Positions 35,750 to 47,676 of a stretch of DNA of 64,000 bases are shown one piece after another. The notes beneath the pieces were generated by a model that made no database searches, was not told where the DNA came from, and saw only the letters and a program-made list of their open reading frames with translations. The first letter of the stretch is position 1. Every line of letters starts with the position of its first letter. The stretch covers positions 20,418,129-20,482,128 of the forward strand of contig JAJLRJ010000011.1 of assembly GCA_024195265.1 (NCBI GenBank), given 5' to 3'. This DNA comes from Dendrophyllia cribrosa (taxonomy: Eukaryota > Cnidaria > Anthozoa > Scleractinia > Dendrophylliidae). Position numbers and translations under genes: made by a program.

Positions 35750-36300
35750 CTATAAAATTAGGCCTTTAATTGTTTTGTTTACATATATCGGATATTATTA
35801 CGACTGAATAGGCCATTTCCGAGTCGCCTTAGCCTCTCTATCAAAGCGAGGCTAGGTGCGAAACCTTTCATATGAAAATGAGTTTTCATTCACATGCAAA
35901 TAAAACTTCTTTGCATGTGAATGAAAACTCATTTCCATATGAAAGGTTTCGCACCTAGCCTCGCTTTGATAGAGAGGCTAAAGGCAACTCGGAAATGGCC
36001 TATTTGAGTGCGTTTTGCAAACATTTCTCCAACCAATGAGAACACAAACAAAAAGTCAATCACAAATTGATATCAACATAAATTCCCATCGAAAATTCCA
36101 ACTTATTTTACGGTAAAGTACCTGATCGGCTTCACTCGGCTGCTTGATAATTCTTTAAAACTCCGCTTCTTCGAAAGAAATAGCCCCGCATTGAATAAAA
36201 TGTATGAAGTTCCCCGAAGCAAGATTTCGTCGCTTAAGTTATCCTTTTTCTCCACTACAGCGGCTTCTGAGTATTCGTTAAAGCCTTCTCTTTCCATTTT
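35750..36300 (-). repeat. Dispersed repeat D, copy 2 (interrupted)
   Basis: Related to 28900-29480 (shared blocks listed there) and interrupted by the palindromic MITE at 35811-36000, so the MITE inserted after the repeat. Confidence 0.5.
35811..36000. mobile_element. Palindromic MITE (GGCCATTTCCGAG family), copy 2
   Basis: Nearly perfect hairpin over its full length with ends GGCCATTTCCGAG/CTCGGAAATGGCC, flanked by TA. More symmetric than the copy at 6204-6373. Confidence 0.85.
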
Positions 36301-37522
36301 GAATATTTTAATGTGTGTTATTACTCCGATAAGACAAAACTATGGTTTTGAAAACCAAACACATGCCGAGCGCGGCAGCCATTTTTGTAGAATTTTTATG
36401 TAGCCTGACGACCCGGTTCGTAATAATGTATGCGTGCATAAATTTGCATGCACAAATGTGACACCAAAAAAAAAAAAGATGACGGAGAAAAACGAAGCCG
36501 GAACCTTACCTCACGCGCGCTATGCGCATGAGTGAATAGGGGATATTACATGTCCGCTTGTGGATACGAATTAGTTAATGCACTAATCAATTTTTGACTT
36601 AACTTTTCAAATCGGATTAATACAATAGTACAAAATATAACAGTACAAAATTTTCTTTAAGGGAGAAATAAACGGAATACACAGACGAAATAGCATCATT
36701 TTGCTGTCCGTGATCGTCCCAGATTTTGCCGATATATCGGTACAATCGTCGATCATCGCAGAAATCTGGGGCACGTCGGAAAAATAGAAACGCTCCCGAT
36801 CTTCCCGATTTACCCCCGACCATCCCAGATGATCGGGGATGTCTACGATTAAGTGTTTTCAAAAGTCGGCAAAATCTGGGACGGTCGGGAAACAGCGAAA
36901 TCCCTGATCGTCTGGGATTTTCCCGACATATGAATTGAAGGCTAAATTTCTCACGTGCATTTGAATAGTTAACGTTTAGTTAGCAAATAAACCTTTTGCA
37001 CGTGCACCGACATCTTCACGTGTGAAAGATAAATTTAGTATCTTCACTGTAACCGGTGAAAAGAATACATTTTAGAAAAAAGATAAATTCTAGTATTCCA
37101 TCGATATCCATATAATAACTAAATTTTTGTACACGAATACAATCAATTTATCACCTAAAGTCTACAGATATGTTTGCACGTTTGGATGACAGTAAATATT
37201 TCTTGATTTCTTGAATGTGAATATATGAAATAATAAAATATGTTAATTATGTATGAAACATATGAGCGATATTTGTGATCCTGGCAGTGATCATAATCAT
37301 GCGAAAAAAATAATCATGCGAAAAATATATTACGATATTCAGGCTTGTCCAAGCGTAATTCTTTTTTATTAATCCGAGGACGACAAGTAGCACTCATAAG
37401 TTTACTATTTCATTGGTGATTACAATATTTCATGATTTAAAAAAATGTGACAACTGAACAAGGTATTAGTGTTGTTTACATCTACATCACTGCACTTCTC
37501 CTATTATCTTCTCTGCCATCAG
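36301..37522. other. Non-coding interval
   Basis: Contains a cluster of GATCNTCCCGAT/CCGACCATCCCAGAT words (36700-36920), i.e. a degenerate repeat of CCCGAC/ATCGGG. No gene. Confidence 0.35.
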
Positions 37523-37654
37523 GAGCGAGAGTTCCATGGAAATAAGCAAACGTGCCGTCGTGCGATTCCATACCGCACGTCTGTAGCATCGAAATGCTTT
37601 TCTTGCTGTCTTTGCTACTGTGGAATGAGAAGAGCTGGGTACTTGCTACCCAAG
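37523..37654 (+). other. Candidate cysteine-rich exon (uncertain)
   Basis: Acceptor CTGCCATCAG and donor CAAG/GTGAGT bracket 132 nt that are open in one plus frame, giving a 44-residue peptide with CFSCCLCYCG. The other two frames have stops. Its end phase (0) does not match the CUB exon at 40766 (which needs one upstream nucleotide), so it is not the directly preceding exon. The 2.4 kb palindrome begins 16 bp after the donor. Confidence 0.2.
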
Positions 37655-39550
37655 GTGAGTAGGCAAATTAGTAGTAGGTTAGGGCTGGATTTAAGCCTTG
37701 CGATTGCGTTCCGTGTGCGTTCCCCTCATTAGCTATGCTTAGTCATGACGTCACAATATGCCTTCCCGCATACTAATTTGGATTTCCTGCATACTAATAA
37801 ACGGAATCCCTTTTCATGACGTCAACTACCTATTCCTTTTGTGTTATTATGAAACAATAGAAACAATAGACCGGCCCAAACGTGCCCGCTTGATACCAAA
37901 TCACTTCAAAACAAAACACAACTGACACAGATATCACTTTCAGACATATATCAAAACAAAATGCCTTGACCAGGACTCGAACGTGGATCACTACGGCCAC
38001 AACGCAGTGTCTTAACAACTAGTCCATCAAAGCCGTGGACATTATAACCGAATAAAACTAATTAGAGGTTTCCGAAACATTCAAGTTTAGAAGCAATAAA
38101 ATTGCACAGTATAAAAAACCGCTTCTTATTCGTATTTACCGCAACATTCTTATTGCCGCTTCATCGCTGGTCTCTATGTCGATTTTCAGTTTGCCAGCCA
38201 TTACCAACTTTAAGTTTTAATTTCTTTTCCGGTAGCTTCAAAGTTCAAACTTTTAATTATGCGAACTTACACTGAACCAAATTTGCATGAAAAATTAGCA
38301 CCTCAGAAAACTTAACAAAACAGCCAATTACATATGCGTGCTAAAACAATAAACTCCCACTTTGATTAAGTTCAAATAAATTTAATAATAAAAAATCGCA
38401 TTAAGGTAACATCAAATCATTAGGTCAACAAAAGCTGTTTTATTTAGAACAACTCAAATCCATGTACTCCACAAATGATAAGGCTGAATCAAGAACAAAA
38501 TATTAGAATGAAATTACTTTACGGACGTAGCGCGAATTCACTATAAAGGCCATAGCACAGGCCTAAAGCTTTATTGTTGGCTTTTTTTTTTTTTTTTTTC
38601 GGAAACAAAGGTTTTCTCTGAAAACGATTTTACGTTTGGTTCATCTCTGTGTAAGTAAATACACTTTGTTTTATCGTTTGATTAATGTGTTAATTTAACT
38701 GATCAATTATTTTCTCCGCAGTAATAAACTTTAGAACTCGGACGGGGATTGTAAAGATTTCGGGAACTGGTATATTTCTATAACGCCGCGTTTAATATCC
38801 AAGAAATTTATTATTCGAGGCTGTTTTTGCAAATCCACCACCACAATTCTCCGCCACCACCACCACCACTACAATTTTCCACCACCACCACCACATTTAA
38901 ATTAACACATTAATCAAACGATAAAACAAAGTGTATTTACTTACACAGAGATGAACCAAACGTAAAATCGTTTTCAGAGGAAACCTTTGTTTCCGGAAAA
39001 AAAAAAGCCAACAAAGCTTTAGGCCTGTGCTATGGCCTTTATAGTGAATTCGCGCTACGTCCGTAAAGTAATTTCATTCTAATATTTTGTTCTTGATTCA
39101 GCCTTATCATTTGTGGAGTACATGGATTTGAGTTGTTCTAAATAAAACAGCTTTTGTTGACCTAATGATTTGATGTTACCTTAATGCGATTTTTTATTAT
39201 TAAATTTATTTGAACTTAATCAAAGTGGGAGTTTATTGTTTTAGCACGCACATGTAATTGGCTGTTTTGTTAAGTTTTCTGAGGTGCTAATTTTTCATGC
39301 AAATTTGGTTCAGTGTAAGTTCGCATAATTAAAAGTTTGAACTTTGAAGCTACCGGAAAAGAAATTAAAACTTAAAGTTGGTAATGGCTGGCAAACTGAA
39401 AATCGACATAGAGACTAGCGATGAAGCGGCAATAAGAATGTTGCGGTAAATACGAATAAGAAGCGGTTTTTTATACTGTGCAATTTTATTGCTTCTAAAC
39501 TTGAATGTTTCGGAAACCTCTAATTAGTTTTATTCGGTTATAATGTCCAC

Positions 39551-39623
39551 GGCTTTGATGGACTAGTTGTTAAGACACTGCGTTGTGGCCGTAGTAATCC
39601 AGGTTCGAGTCCTGGTCAAGGCA
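39551..39623 (+). repeat. tRNA-like sequence in the palindrome right arm
   Basis: B box GGTTCGAGTCC is perfect, with a 5-bp T-stem (CCAGG/CCTGG). An A-box-like TGGACTAGTTG lies upstream, and an anticodon-like stem ACTGC/GTAGT encloses a 9-nt loop. The acceptor stem (GGCTTTG/CAAGGC) has mismatches and the loop is too long for a normal tRNA, so a tRNA-derived Pol III promoter is more likely. The mirror copy in the left arm (about 37962-38035, minus) has one T-stem mismatch. Confidence 0.6.
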
Positions 39624-39700
39624 TTTTGTTTTGATGTATGTCTGAAAGTGATATCTGTGTCAGTTGTGTTTTCTTTTGAAGTGATTTGGTATAAAGCGGG

Positions 39701-39855
39701 GGAGAGGCTGTACCTTTCCAAACAAGCTCAGTGATTGGTTAAGGAAACAATAGGTTAAACAACAGAAACAATAGCCCTAGACCTAAACACAATAGAAGCT
39801 ACAGTACTACGGGGCCAATAAAAATAGAGGTCTGGAAGAGCTACAGTACCACTCT
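39701..39855. mobile_element. 155-bp insertion in one arm, flanked by AAAGCGGG
   Basis: AAAGCGGG occurs at 39693-39700 and 39856-39863, while the opposite arm has a single CAAGCGGG at this site. Either an insertion with an 8-bp TSD in the right arm or a deletion between the repeats in the left arm. Ends lack an obvious inverted repeat, although CTACAGTACCAC/CTACAGTACTAC recurs within. Confidence 0.65.
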
Positions 39856-40095
39856 AAAGCGGGCACGTTTGGGCCGGTCTATTGTTTCTATTGTTTCATA
39901 ATAACACAAAAGGAATAGGTAGTTGACGTCATGAAAAGGGATTCCGTTTATTAGTATGCAGGAAATCCAAATTAGTATGCGGGAAGGCATATTGTGACGT
40001 CATGACTAAGCATAGCTAATGAGGGGAACGCACACGGAACGCAAGGGGAACGCATTCGCAAGGCTTAAATCCAGCCCTAACCTACTACTCAAATT

Positions 40096-40765
40096 CTTCC
40101 TCCGAAATGTCTACAATTATTGACAAAATGGTTGAAAGGTGTACTTTAAAAATGATGGACTGTATGAGAAGGCTCGGGAGCACCAAGAAAAGAACGCCCG
40201 CAACACTTTTCCAAAAACTTATTTTCCATGATTAAGAAAACAAATTGTACTAATTAATTTGAAGCGTTGACGGACGTCACTGCCCTCTGACCCGGAAGAA
40301 AGATCTCCGTTGCTTACATAGGAATGTAGAATGTTGAGTTGGGTGCCCGGTTCGTAGCTGTTATTAAAATTTTGGATATTATATTCACAGCTATCATTTT
40401 AGACAAACTTGGGTCTAAGCTTACACTTCAAAGTGTGGCTATTAATTTTTCACCCTGCAGGCACAATTCGTCGTCGCTTAAAATAGTGTTTTATTTAAAT
40501 TAATTGCTTTAGGATTTTTACATATCTCTTTTAAAACAATAATTTAAATTTTCTCTCTCCCCATCCATTATTATTATTACGCATTATCAAGAACATCAAA
40601 TAGTCTTCACAGTACTTCACCATGTTATCACTTAGGAGAATATGTTTAAACATCAATAAAATAAATTTCCAGACTTTTTTTATTTGAGGTAACCTTCATG
40701 CTTTATTATGTGTTGACATTACGAGTAGAGGTTCAATGTTGATTAAAGTATAGCTTTTTTTATAG
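40096..40765. other. Intronic or intergenic DNA before the CUB exon
   Basis: No gene or repeat recognised. The last bases (TTTTTTTATAG) form the acceptor of the next exon. Confidence 0.4.
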
Positions 40766-40922
40766 AATGTGGCTCAGTGGTAAACAATACGCTTACAAGT
40801 CCTGGGTATCCAAACAACTACCCGAGTGACATGCACTGTGAATATTCGGTTCCTGTTCCAGATGGCATGGCATTGATAATTAGCTTTCAAGACTTTGTCT
40901 TAGACGGTTATGGATCATGCTG
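40766..40922 (+). CDS. Exon: N-terminal half of a CUB domain
   Basis: The acceptor TTTTTTATAG and donor CTG/GTGAGC bracket 157 nt. Translation gives CGSVVNNTLTSPGYPNNYPS, then HCEYSVPVP and ISFQDFVLDGYGSC. This is the start of a CUB domain: first cysteine, SPGYPNNYP signature, C-x-Y strand and a downstream cysteine. CUB domains mediate protein and glycan binding in secreted or surface proteins. The exon enters needing one nucleotide from upstream and ends after two nucleotides of a codon, which the next exon at 44352 completes as TGG (Trp). Upstream exons, including a signal peptide, are not identified with confidence. Confidence 0.85.
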
Positions 40923-41392
40923 GTGAGCAAAGGGATACAGTTATATTAATATACAGTGGCTTTAGATACAATAATGCTACAAAATGCTATAACCAGCCTT
41001 TTAATGATTTTTGCAGTTATCATCACCAACCCAGACAATCATCAACAAAATATTATTCATGCACAAACCAAACAAAGGTGGTACTGTTTAGTGCTTTCTT
41101 GAGACTGTATAATGTTAATAACCTTACATTTTATTGTCTGTTGAAAATGTTTCAATAAATGTTATCACGAGTTTTTGTTAGTTGATTGAGAGATATACAT
41201 CTTGTTCTTTTGTCTCGCTTGAGACCTGTGGCGTTTTTCGTTACTCGTGCATTATAACTATATTTATATGAGACCAGAGAGTAGTGATTCATGCAAGTTT
41301 TGACATTTCTCGTCTTGCGGTTTCCGAGGACGAAATTTCCTGTTAATACACTTACAACCGTCAAATAATAAGCTAATTATTTTTTCCTTGTG

Positions 41393-41579
41393 GAGTCAAC
41401 TCTCTCTTAACGACCACTCTCTTAAGCGACCACTTCCCGTAATCGATCACTATATGTAAATAACCGTTTTGTTTCTCAGTCAAATACCGTTTGTCTTGGT
41501 TTTTCTCTTAAGTGAACACCTCACTTAAGCGACCACCTTCTCTTGCACCAAGGTTGGTCTCTTAAGAGAGAGTTGACTG
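41393..41579. mobile_element. Tigger-like MITE (AGTCAACTCTCTCTTAA ends)
   Basis: Ends AGTCAACTCTCTCTTAA and TTAAGAGAGAGTTGACT are inverted, with iterated CTCTTAAGCGACCAC inside. The right end has CTG then TA; the left terminal C and TA are mutated. Confidence 0.7.
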
Positions 41580-41599
41580 TATCTTTGCTGTTACTGTTT

Positions 41600-42740
41600 G
41601 GGTATTCTTTATTAGTCGTGGCGGAGGACACGAGTTGTAAATCCGGCTGTGACTTTTCTTATTTTTTTTCGTGTCACATTAGCGCATGCAAATTTATGCA
41701 CGCATATTTAAGTTTATGTCGACGACTATATGGCTTTCAACCATGAAATACAAACCGCAAAATCTCTCCGTGTCTTGACTTGAGAATCAAAATAAAGTAC
41801 TACAGCGTACAAGTGCACGTTTTCAAGACAATGCAAGGTGTTCATGGATGGATAAGACCTTTTGATATTGTGTTCGCCGCTTATTCCTGTGGGATTTTTG
41901 CTCCGGTAAGTTTTGTGTTTTATATAACTTGCTATTTGCTTACTACGATCGAGCTTAAGTGTCGGCTACTGAATGTAGTGAATGTAGTGTAGTCTTACTT
42001 TTAAACCCGTGTATACGTGAAAGCGTAATGAACGGTTATCGGTAACGGTGGCTAAATAAAACTCACTGAATCACTCGCTCGCTCCTTCCATCAGCTGTAA
42101 ACTTAGTGACTATATGCTTTGTTACGAATACGTTTCGTAACAACAACAACATGAATCCAGCGATCACAATCATTAATTTGATGTAAACGAATATAGACAA
42201 CAATAAGCTTACAGATGTTTCGCATTTGGAGTTTTTAGTGCAACATTAAAATCGATCTAAAAGGATTTTGACACCGAAACACGCGTTTCGATGCGTATCT
42301 ACATTAAAATAATAAAATTTAATACTATTTGGGCATTTGTTCCTCGATAGCCTAGTGGATTGATGCTATGGCTTAGCTCCGGAAGGCCCGAGTTCGAGTC
42401 TCGCTCAAGTCCTTTTTTTTTTCTTTTTCTTTTTCTTTTTTCCGACTGAACATTATGAAAGTGATGTACTGTTTTTATTCGTTCGTCAAAAATCCTTACG
42501 TTTAATTTTTTTTTTCAAAAATATCGAACAACCATGTCAGTGTTAAAACGTAAGCTTACGGCAATATTGCGTTACGCGTTAGCATTCTTCTTTACGGGTT
42601 GGCTCTTAGGAGTTTTTGATTAATAGACATAATTTTAAGCTTATGTTTCTCCGTAAAAGCACTCAAAACACTCGGGAATCAATGCTGCAATGAGTTAAAG
42701 GCGCCACGAGTTCAAGCTGTGTACAGCTTCTTGTTTATAA
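41600..42740 (+). repeat. Repeat B, copy 3
   Basis: Opposite orientation to the copies at 8650 and 10532. It has the same blocks: TTACGAAACGTATTCGTAAC-type palindrome, ACACGCGTTTCGATGCGTAT and GAACGGTTATCGGTAACGG. It shows the uninterrupted target of the 8891-9154 insertion. It lies inside an intron of the CUB/Ig gene. Confidence 0.75.
42340..42412 (+). repeat. tRNA-like Pol III promoter unit in repeat B
   Basis: The A box GATAGCCTAGTGG and B box GAGTTCGAGTCTC have tRNA-like spacing, followed directly by a T-run (42412 onward) that could terminate Pol III. It is the best preserved of the three B copies. Lack of a good acceptor stem argues against a functional tRNA. Confidence 0.6.
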
Positions 42741-44351
42741 AAGTAACCTGCCCGCGTTCGTCGGTAAGATTAGTTTTGTTTTGGTCCTAAACTGACACAT
42801 GCGATCATCACCTTGTGACTAACAAAAGACAACGAAACTGCTATCACGGAATTGTTTAATCGTCTCAACTGTTCCTTAGCACTTGTAATGCAACTAGATA
42901 AACGAAACAATCCTGTTATTCTTACCTCGGCTTGACGTTTCAACAAAAGAAGCAGAAAACTGCTCAAGTACAAGGCCTTACGCTGCAAACCCAAACATTT
43001 CAGCTTTCATTAATACATATTTCAATGATGGAAAGAATTGCAAAGCTATTATGATTTCATTCCTCCTAGACATGAATAAAACTGCATCAGAATATGAGAC
43101 CATGTAGCTACTGTAGTTCTCTCTCTCTCTCGTTTCGATTAACTATGAAAAGCTAATATCTGTATTCGTTTTTAATTTGGAACTCGCATAAAAAAATGCT
43201 TAATCAAGAACACAAAGTAATATTGGTGAAATTTAACAATCAAAATAGTGGACATTTTCTTATGAACCTTCTTACTTCGCTTCGTAAAATATTGCTAAAC
43301 AGGGGAAAAAGGTTTGTATCAGAACTCAACGGCTAACATTCTAAGACCGAGTAATTAAACAGTAGCGATTTACGAACAAAAATGCTTTGTAAAATGCAAC
43401 TTTGCTGCTGATGATTTCTAGCATTTATTAAGTTTTTCATATACGTTTCTACAAGCTACATTACAATGTAACTCTATTTTGAAGAAATGACTTGTGTGAA
43501 TGCGTTTGCTTGTGATAATGCTTCTTTATATGTAGAAATAGCATCTTGATTACACTAGATTATTAGCTTTGAAATCATTTTGATATTATTCGAGTTTCCA
43601 CCCAAAGCAGTAAATGAGAAGGGAAAATATGGAAGAATGAACCTTTGTTTTTATTCATTGCTGACCAAATATACGCTGAAAAGGTGTAACATTGACTACG
43701 TTAACTTTGTAGAAGCCACAAATGTAATAACGCCCTTGAGCAAGTCTAATAAGAGTTTCACCTCAAATATAATAACGCCGCAAATATCTTGAATGATGCT
43801 ACTGAACAAGTGTAAACAATAATATAAGATGACCACTTGCATATAGTAAACAACGTCTGTCAACCAAATTTGGTGATGTCGATGATTATGCATGTGCCTT
43901 GATAGAAAATCATCGAGGTTTCAACTTGCAGATAAGACGGCAAGTGAAACAGCACGGACATACGCCAATCAAAAAGCGATGACGTTTTGAGTATTTGCGG
44001 CTACACACGTTCCAAGTTGAAATGGACCATTTGAGGCAATGCAAGAATTTATTTCGGCATTGTTCGGCTTTTTTTCTTTGGCTCGCTATGCATAATTTTT
44101 GTCTCTTCTTTTGCTGTGCGGGATTTTTTTTTTGGTTATTGCTTGCCCAACCTCCCCCCCCCCCCCCCCCCCCCCCCCCTTCAAATTTAAAATGGTCCTT
44201 CCTTAAATTAATCTTCGTATAAATGATAATCATCATCCGCCGACTTCGTCTCGCTGATATCAAGTGTAATGGTTAGGTGTAAGATTAGTGTTTTACTGAG
44301 TTTTCCGCGTGTACGCTTAGTAAACACATAATACAACTATTTATCTTTCAG

Positions 44352-44518
44352 GGGGGACTATTTGAAGATTACTAATGAGAAGAAACAGTCATTTGGTGTG
44401 TACTGTGATAAGAAGACTGGGCAGACAGTTCGTGTAACTGGAGACTACGCAGTTATAACATTCCACTCAGACTGGTATCGACAAAGAAGAGGATTTCGTA
44501 TTCTTTTCAATACCACTG
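44352..44518 (+). CDS. Exon: C-terminal half of the CUB domain
   Basis: Acceptor ATCTTTCAG and donor ACTG/GTAAGA bracket 167 nt. The exon completes the Trp codon left open by exon 40766-40922 and reads GDYLKITNE, FGVYCDKKTGQTVRV, YAVITFHSDW and RGFRILFNTTG. These are the late CUB strands: GDYLxI, the fourth cysteine, FxSD, and GFxxxF at the end. Together the two exons give a complete four-cysteine CUB domain. It ends after the first nucleotide of a codon, matching the Ig exon at 48517. Confidence 0.9.
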
Positions 44519-47396
44519 GTAAGAAATATCAAGCAAACAAACAAACAAGCAACGTCACTGTAACCAATTAAGTCATGTAGTTAATTCATGTCAGGGTCAC
44601 GTAAATACACGTACAAGGACAATTTGGGAGACGCTATTAGAATTCGAACAGGAGATTTTCGTTAGGTGTTTCGTTCAGCCCGCTATCAACTCCACTCTAC
44701 TGCCACGCCTTGGCGCCTCGGTATCACCTTTGTTTAGAATAGTCAATCTGAAACAAGCGTCCCATCCTTAACATTGGGAGCATTATTTAAGTAGATACGT
44801 ATTATAACATCGCGAATTATGTCAGCTTTGAGAAAGCATCCAGAATGAATGTTCGTACACATATGAGAACTTCGAGATTCATAGATTAAAAATCGCAAAT
44901 TTCCTTGCAATGTTCAATTTCAATTTTTTAATTTAAATTGATGCGTAACTTTGTAGATTTTAGTTAAATTAAAACTTTTAAATTAGTTGCTTTTCTTTTT
45001 TGGTGAATTTTTTCTGTGGGCAATATTTCTTTTGTCGAAGTAGACGTGATGTGGAATTTGACGCCTGCCACTCGACAACATTTCAAGGACCGCGTTTAAT
45101 TCAGTCATTCAAGGGTCATGTAAATGCACAAATATAATTCGTTCGATTTCTCTTACACCGATTTCGAGAAATGGCTTACCAAAAAGCTCAGGACTTAGTC
45201 TGTTCAATATGTTTTTCATCGAGAGGGAGAGTTGTGAAAGAAAATGCGTTACTTGGTCGCAACTCTAGTTGGAATTCCTTTTTGCCGTAATAAATTTGTC
45301 CACAAGGGTCTTAAATGAGTCGACCACTGTTAGTGTTTGATATAGCCTTTCCTAACACTGGAGGCCAAAATATTCGATAATTATTAATTTTTTTTTACGC
45401 GAGAGCTTGGTAACTAACGTTCATTGCGCATGTCAACTTCGTTTTCAGTGCTAGCTGCGCGGCTACAAATGAGCTTAGAGATCTGTTTGCCAACATTACA
45501 TAGTTGTCGACAATCTTCTTACAGACCATTTGTTAAATTTAACAAATTAGCTTTCCGTTTGAAGAGAAAAATGGTTTGGTTGTCAATGACTTTTTCTAAA
45601 GTGTGTTAACAATAACTTCCTTCACGGAATAGTGTCTCTGTTATCGACAACCTTTTATGATCGGCAACTAAATAGCGATCGATAACAAGTGGTCTAGTCT
45701 GTACATGTCTTTAGAGCGGAAGAATTATGTCATTGGGTTTTTCGCTGAACCCATAATCCATTTCACTTCCACGCCTTGGCGCCCAGATTGCACCTTTGGT
45801 TAAAATGGTCAATCTGAAACAAGCGGCTCCTCCTAAACTTTGCCGGGGGCTCCTCCTAAACTAGGGGGCATAACTTGTTAAATACATATTCTAACAATCA
45901 CGATAGGCAAGTTGGATGCCTATTTATTTGGTTCACGTGCTCGTGTAACTATGAAAATGTTATGCTAGCTTATGCCTGTTTTGCAAAATAGCAAACAAAA
46001 AAATGGAACCTGACGACATGAAAAGTGTTATGAAATTAACAACTAATGTAAACAAGGTCAAACAATGGAATTGTTCAAAACGTGCTTCGTTAAAGCACTC
46101 TTAACCCGCACCAAACCAGGCTGCTTTGGTGCGGATGTGAACGTAGCATAAGTCTCATAATGCTTTATTAACTGTTATTGTCCATTGGTAGATTTCATTT
46201 GAGTTAAAATTGTAATAGAAATACTTGTATATTTAGTCTAGTATTCACTAGTAAAAGAAAAGTGGCAAGTCTACTGCAAAACCCAAAAATGTTGAAGATA
46301 GCAAAGGTTTCTGAAAACGAGGTAAAACTTGCGATTTTTCTTTTTCGTCTGTCGGACATTTTCGCCATTTTGCTTGTCGGATACTGCGCGCGTTACAACA
46401 CTAACGGCGTGACCTAAAGTTTATGCTAATTTATTAAACTCAGTCAAGCGCACGTGGCGGGAGCAGCGAAGCGATAAGCGAGCTTACAACTCAGCACACA
46501 AATATGTAGAATTGTAACAAAGGGAAAAGACTGGCAACGTACAAGGATTTAACAAGACTTTTAATGAAGGAGCTTGCGTTTAAGAATGCAAAACTTCCCT
46601 GTGCGTTTGTGATTATTTGACAGCCTTCCCAATATTCAATGTCCTTGAAACTCCCAGACATTTTCAAATAAACATTAATTCTTTCGTCGTGAGATTTTAA
46701 AGGAAATTTATCGATGAGTTTTTTTATAATCGCATTTTTCACAGGAGCACTACAAAATTTAAAAAAAAATTAGTAAATATACCATCTTATATAGTGGGGC
46801 CTCGACGGAAATCGGAAAAAGCAATTTGCTTCACACTCTTTCTCAAAATAGCCTGAAGCCAAGGGTACCTTCTCCAACCCAAAAAATTATTTAAAAAAGC
46901 GCATTACACTCCTTTAATTCGTGATTAAAGTAAAGCAATATCAAATTGCTAATTTTAACAAAGAATAAAGTAGCCCGGATTTTCTCGAAAACGCTTTCTG
47001 AGATTTTGCCCAAACTTGCAGTACTTGTAGCCCTACCTTTGAAGTATAACGTACGGTAGGTGGTTTAAAAAGTTTAGGTCAGGTTCTCATGAAAATGGAC
47101 AATATATTAATTGAGTGACGTCATTGCCGTGTTGCCATGGTAGCTCCGATGCTAATTAAATTGACATTACCGGAAAGTTCAATCTTTAAGAAGCTACGTG
47201 TGTTAACGGCTAGTCAATCCGAGCTCTAGCACCGACGCTATGGGCGCTCAAATGTGAGGTGTGTGGACCCTCAAAAACTGCCGCGAGCCACCTTAACGTT
47301 GTGGGGACTTGACTCCTGAGGACTTCACCTTACCATAATTTGGGAAAAAAGGTCGCTTATTTTGAAGCCTCGTTTTTAAATTGCTGTGTTATCTTA

Positions 47397-47670
47397 GAGT
47401 GGTTTTCAATTGAGTATCGAAAGTAATTTCGTAATTGGTTTGGTTCGGCATTGCTGCGCTTTGTGATTGGCTAAAACATTTCGCGCCACTTTATCAACCA
47501 ATCATAAGTAAAACTAAAGCCAATCATGACTTACTCGAGCGCGTTTAGTTACGTTTGGCGCGGACTGTCTGTATTTACCTCGAGTTCTGGTTGGATTGTT
47601 TACGACTGTTGTGATTGGCCAGAGTGATTACTTTGGTTTTGGTTTTACGACACTCAATTAAATACTGGTC
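47397..47670. mobile_element. MITE with TTTCAATTGAGTATCG-type ends
   Basis: GTGGTTTTCAATTGAGTATC at the left and the inverted GACACTCAATTAAATACTGG at the right are its termini, and GTGATTGGCYA words occur in both halves in opposite orientation. It resembles a widespread invertebrate MITE family (from memory). Confidence 0.65.
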
Positions 47671-47676
47671 TAAATA

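Larger units (their letters stand above)
37670..40089. mobile_element. 2.4 kb palindromic element, ~1 kb arms, 6-bp TSD
   Basis: Left arm 37670-38698 and right arm 38897-40089 are inverted copies with only occasional mismatches, around a 198-bp spacer. The termini read AGTAGTAGGTTAGGGC and GCCCTAACCTACTACT, and the 6-bp CAAATT abuts both outer ends exactly (37664-37669, 40090-40095). Arm differences: a 155-bp insertion in the right arm (39701-39855), an 11-bp duplication near 40041-40055 and a longer T-run in the left arm. The spacer holds (ACC)n triplets and no gene. Each arm contains a tRNA-like segment. AG...CT termini, long TIRs and 6-bp TSDs are the published hallmarks of Polinton/Maverick ends, but no Polinton gene is present. 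Confidence 0.85.
40923..44351 (+). other. Intron between the two CUB exons
   Basis: Begins GTGAGC and ends TTATCTTTCAG. It contains a Tigger-like MITE (41393-41579), repeat B copy 3 with a tRNA-like unit, a CT microsatellite (about 43119-43132) and a C-run at 44155-44180. No further exon seen. Confidence 0.75.

Noticed and set aside
42340..42412. Functional tRNA gene
   Set aside because: A and B boxes and a terminal T-run are good, but no 7-bp acceptor stem forms and the unit recurs within repeat B, so a tRNA-derived repeat is likelier.
43910..44263. Poly-Gly frame around 44155-44180
   Set aside because: Caused by a C-run inside the CUB intron.
46491..46742. 83-residue minus-strand frame (KMSGSFKDIEYWEGCQ...)
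   Set aside because: Possibly a relic of a transposon gene, but no motif is decisive.
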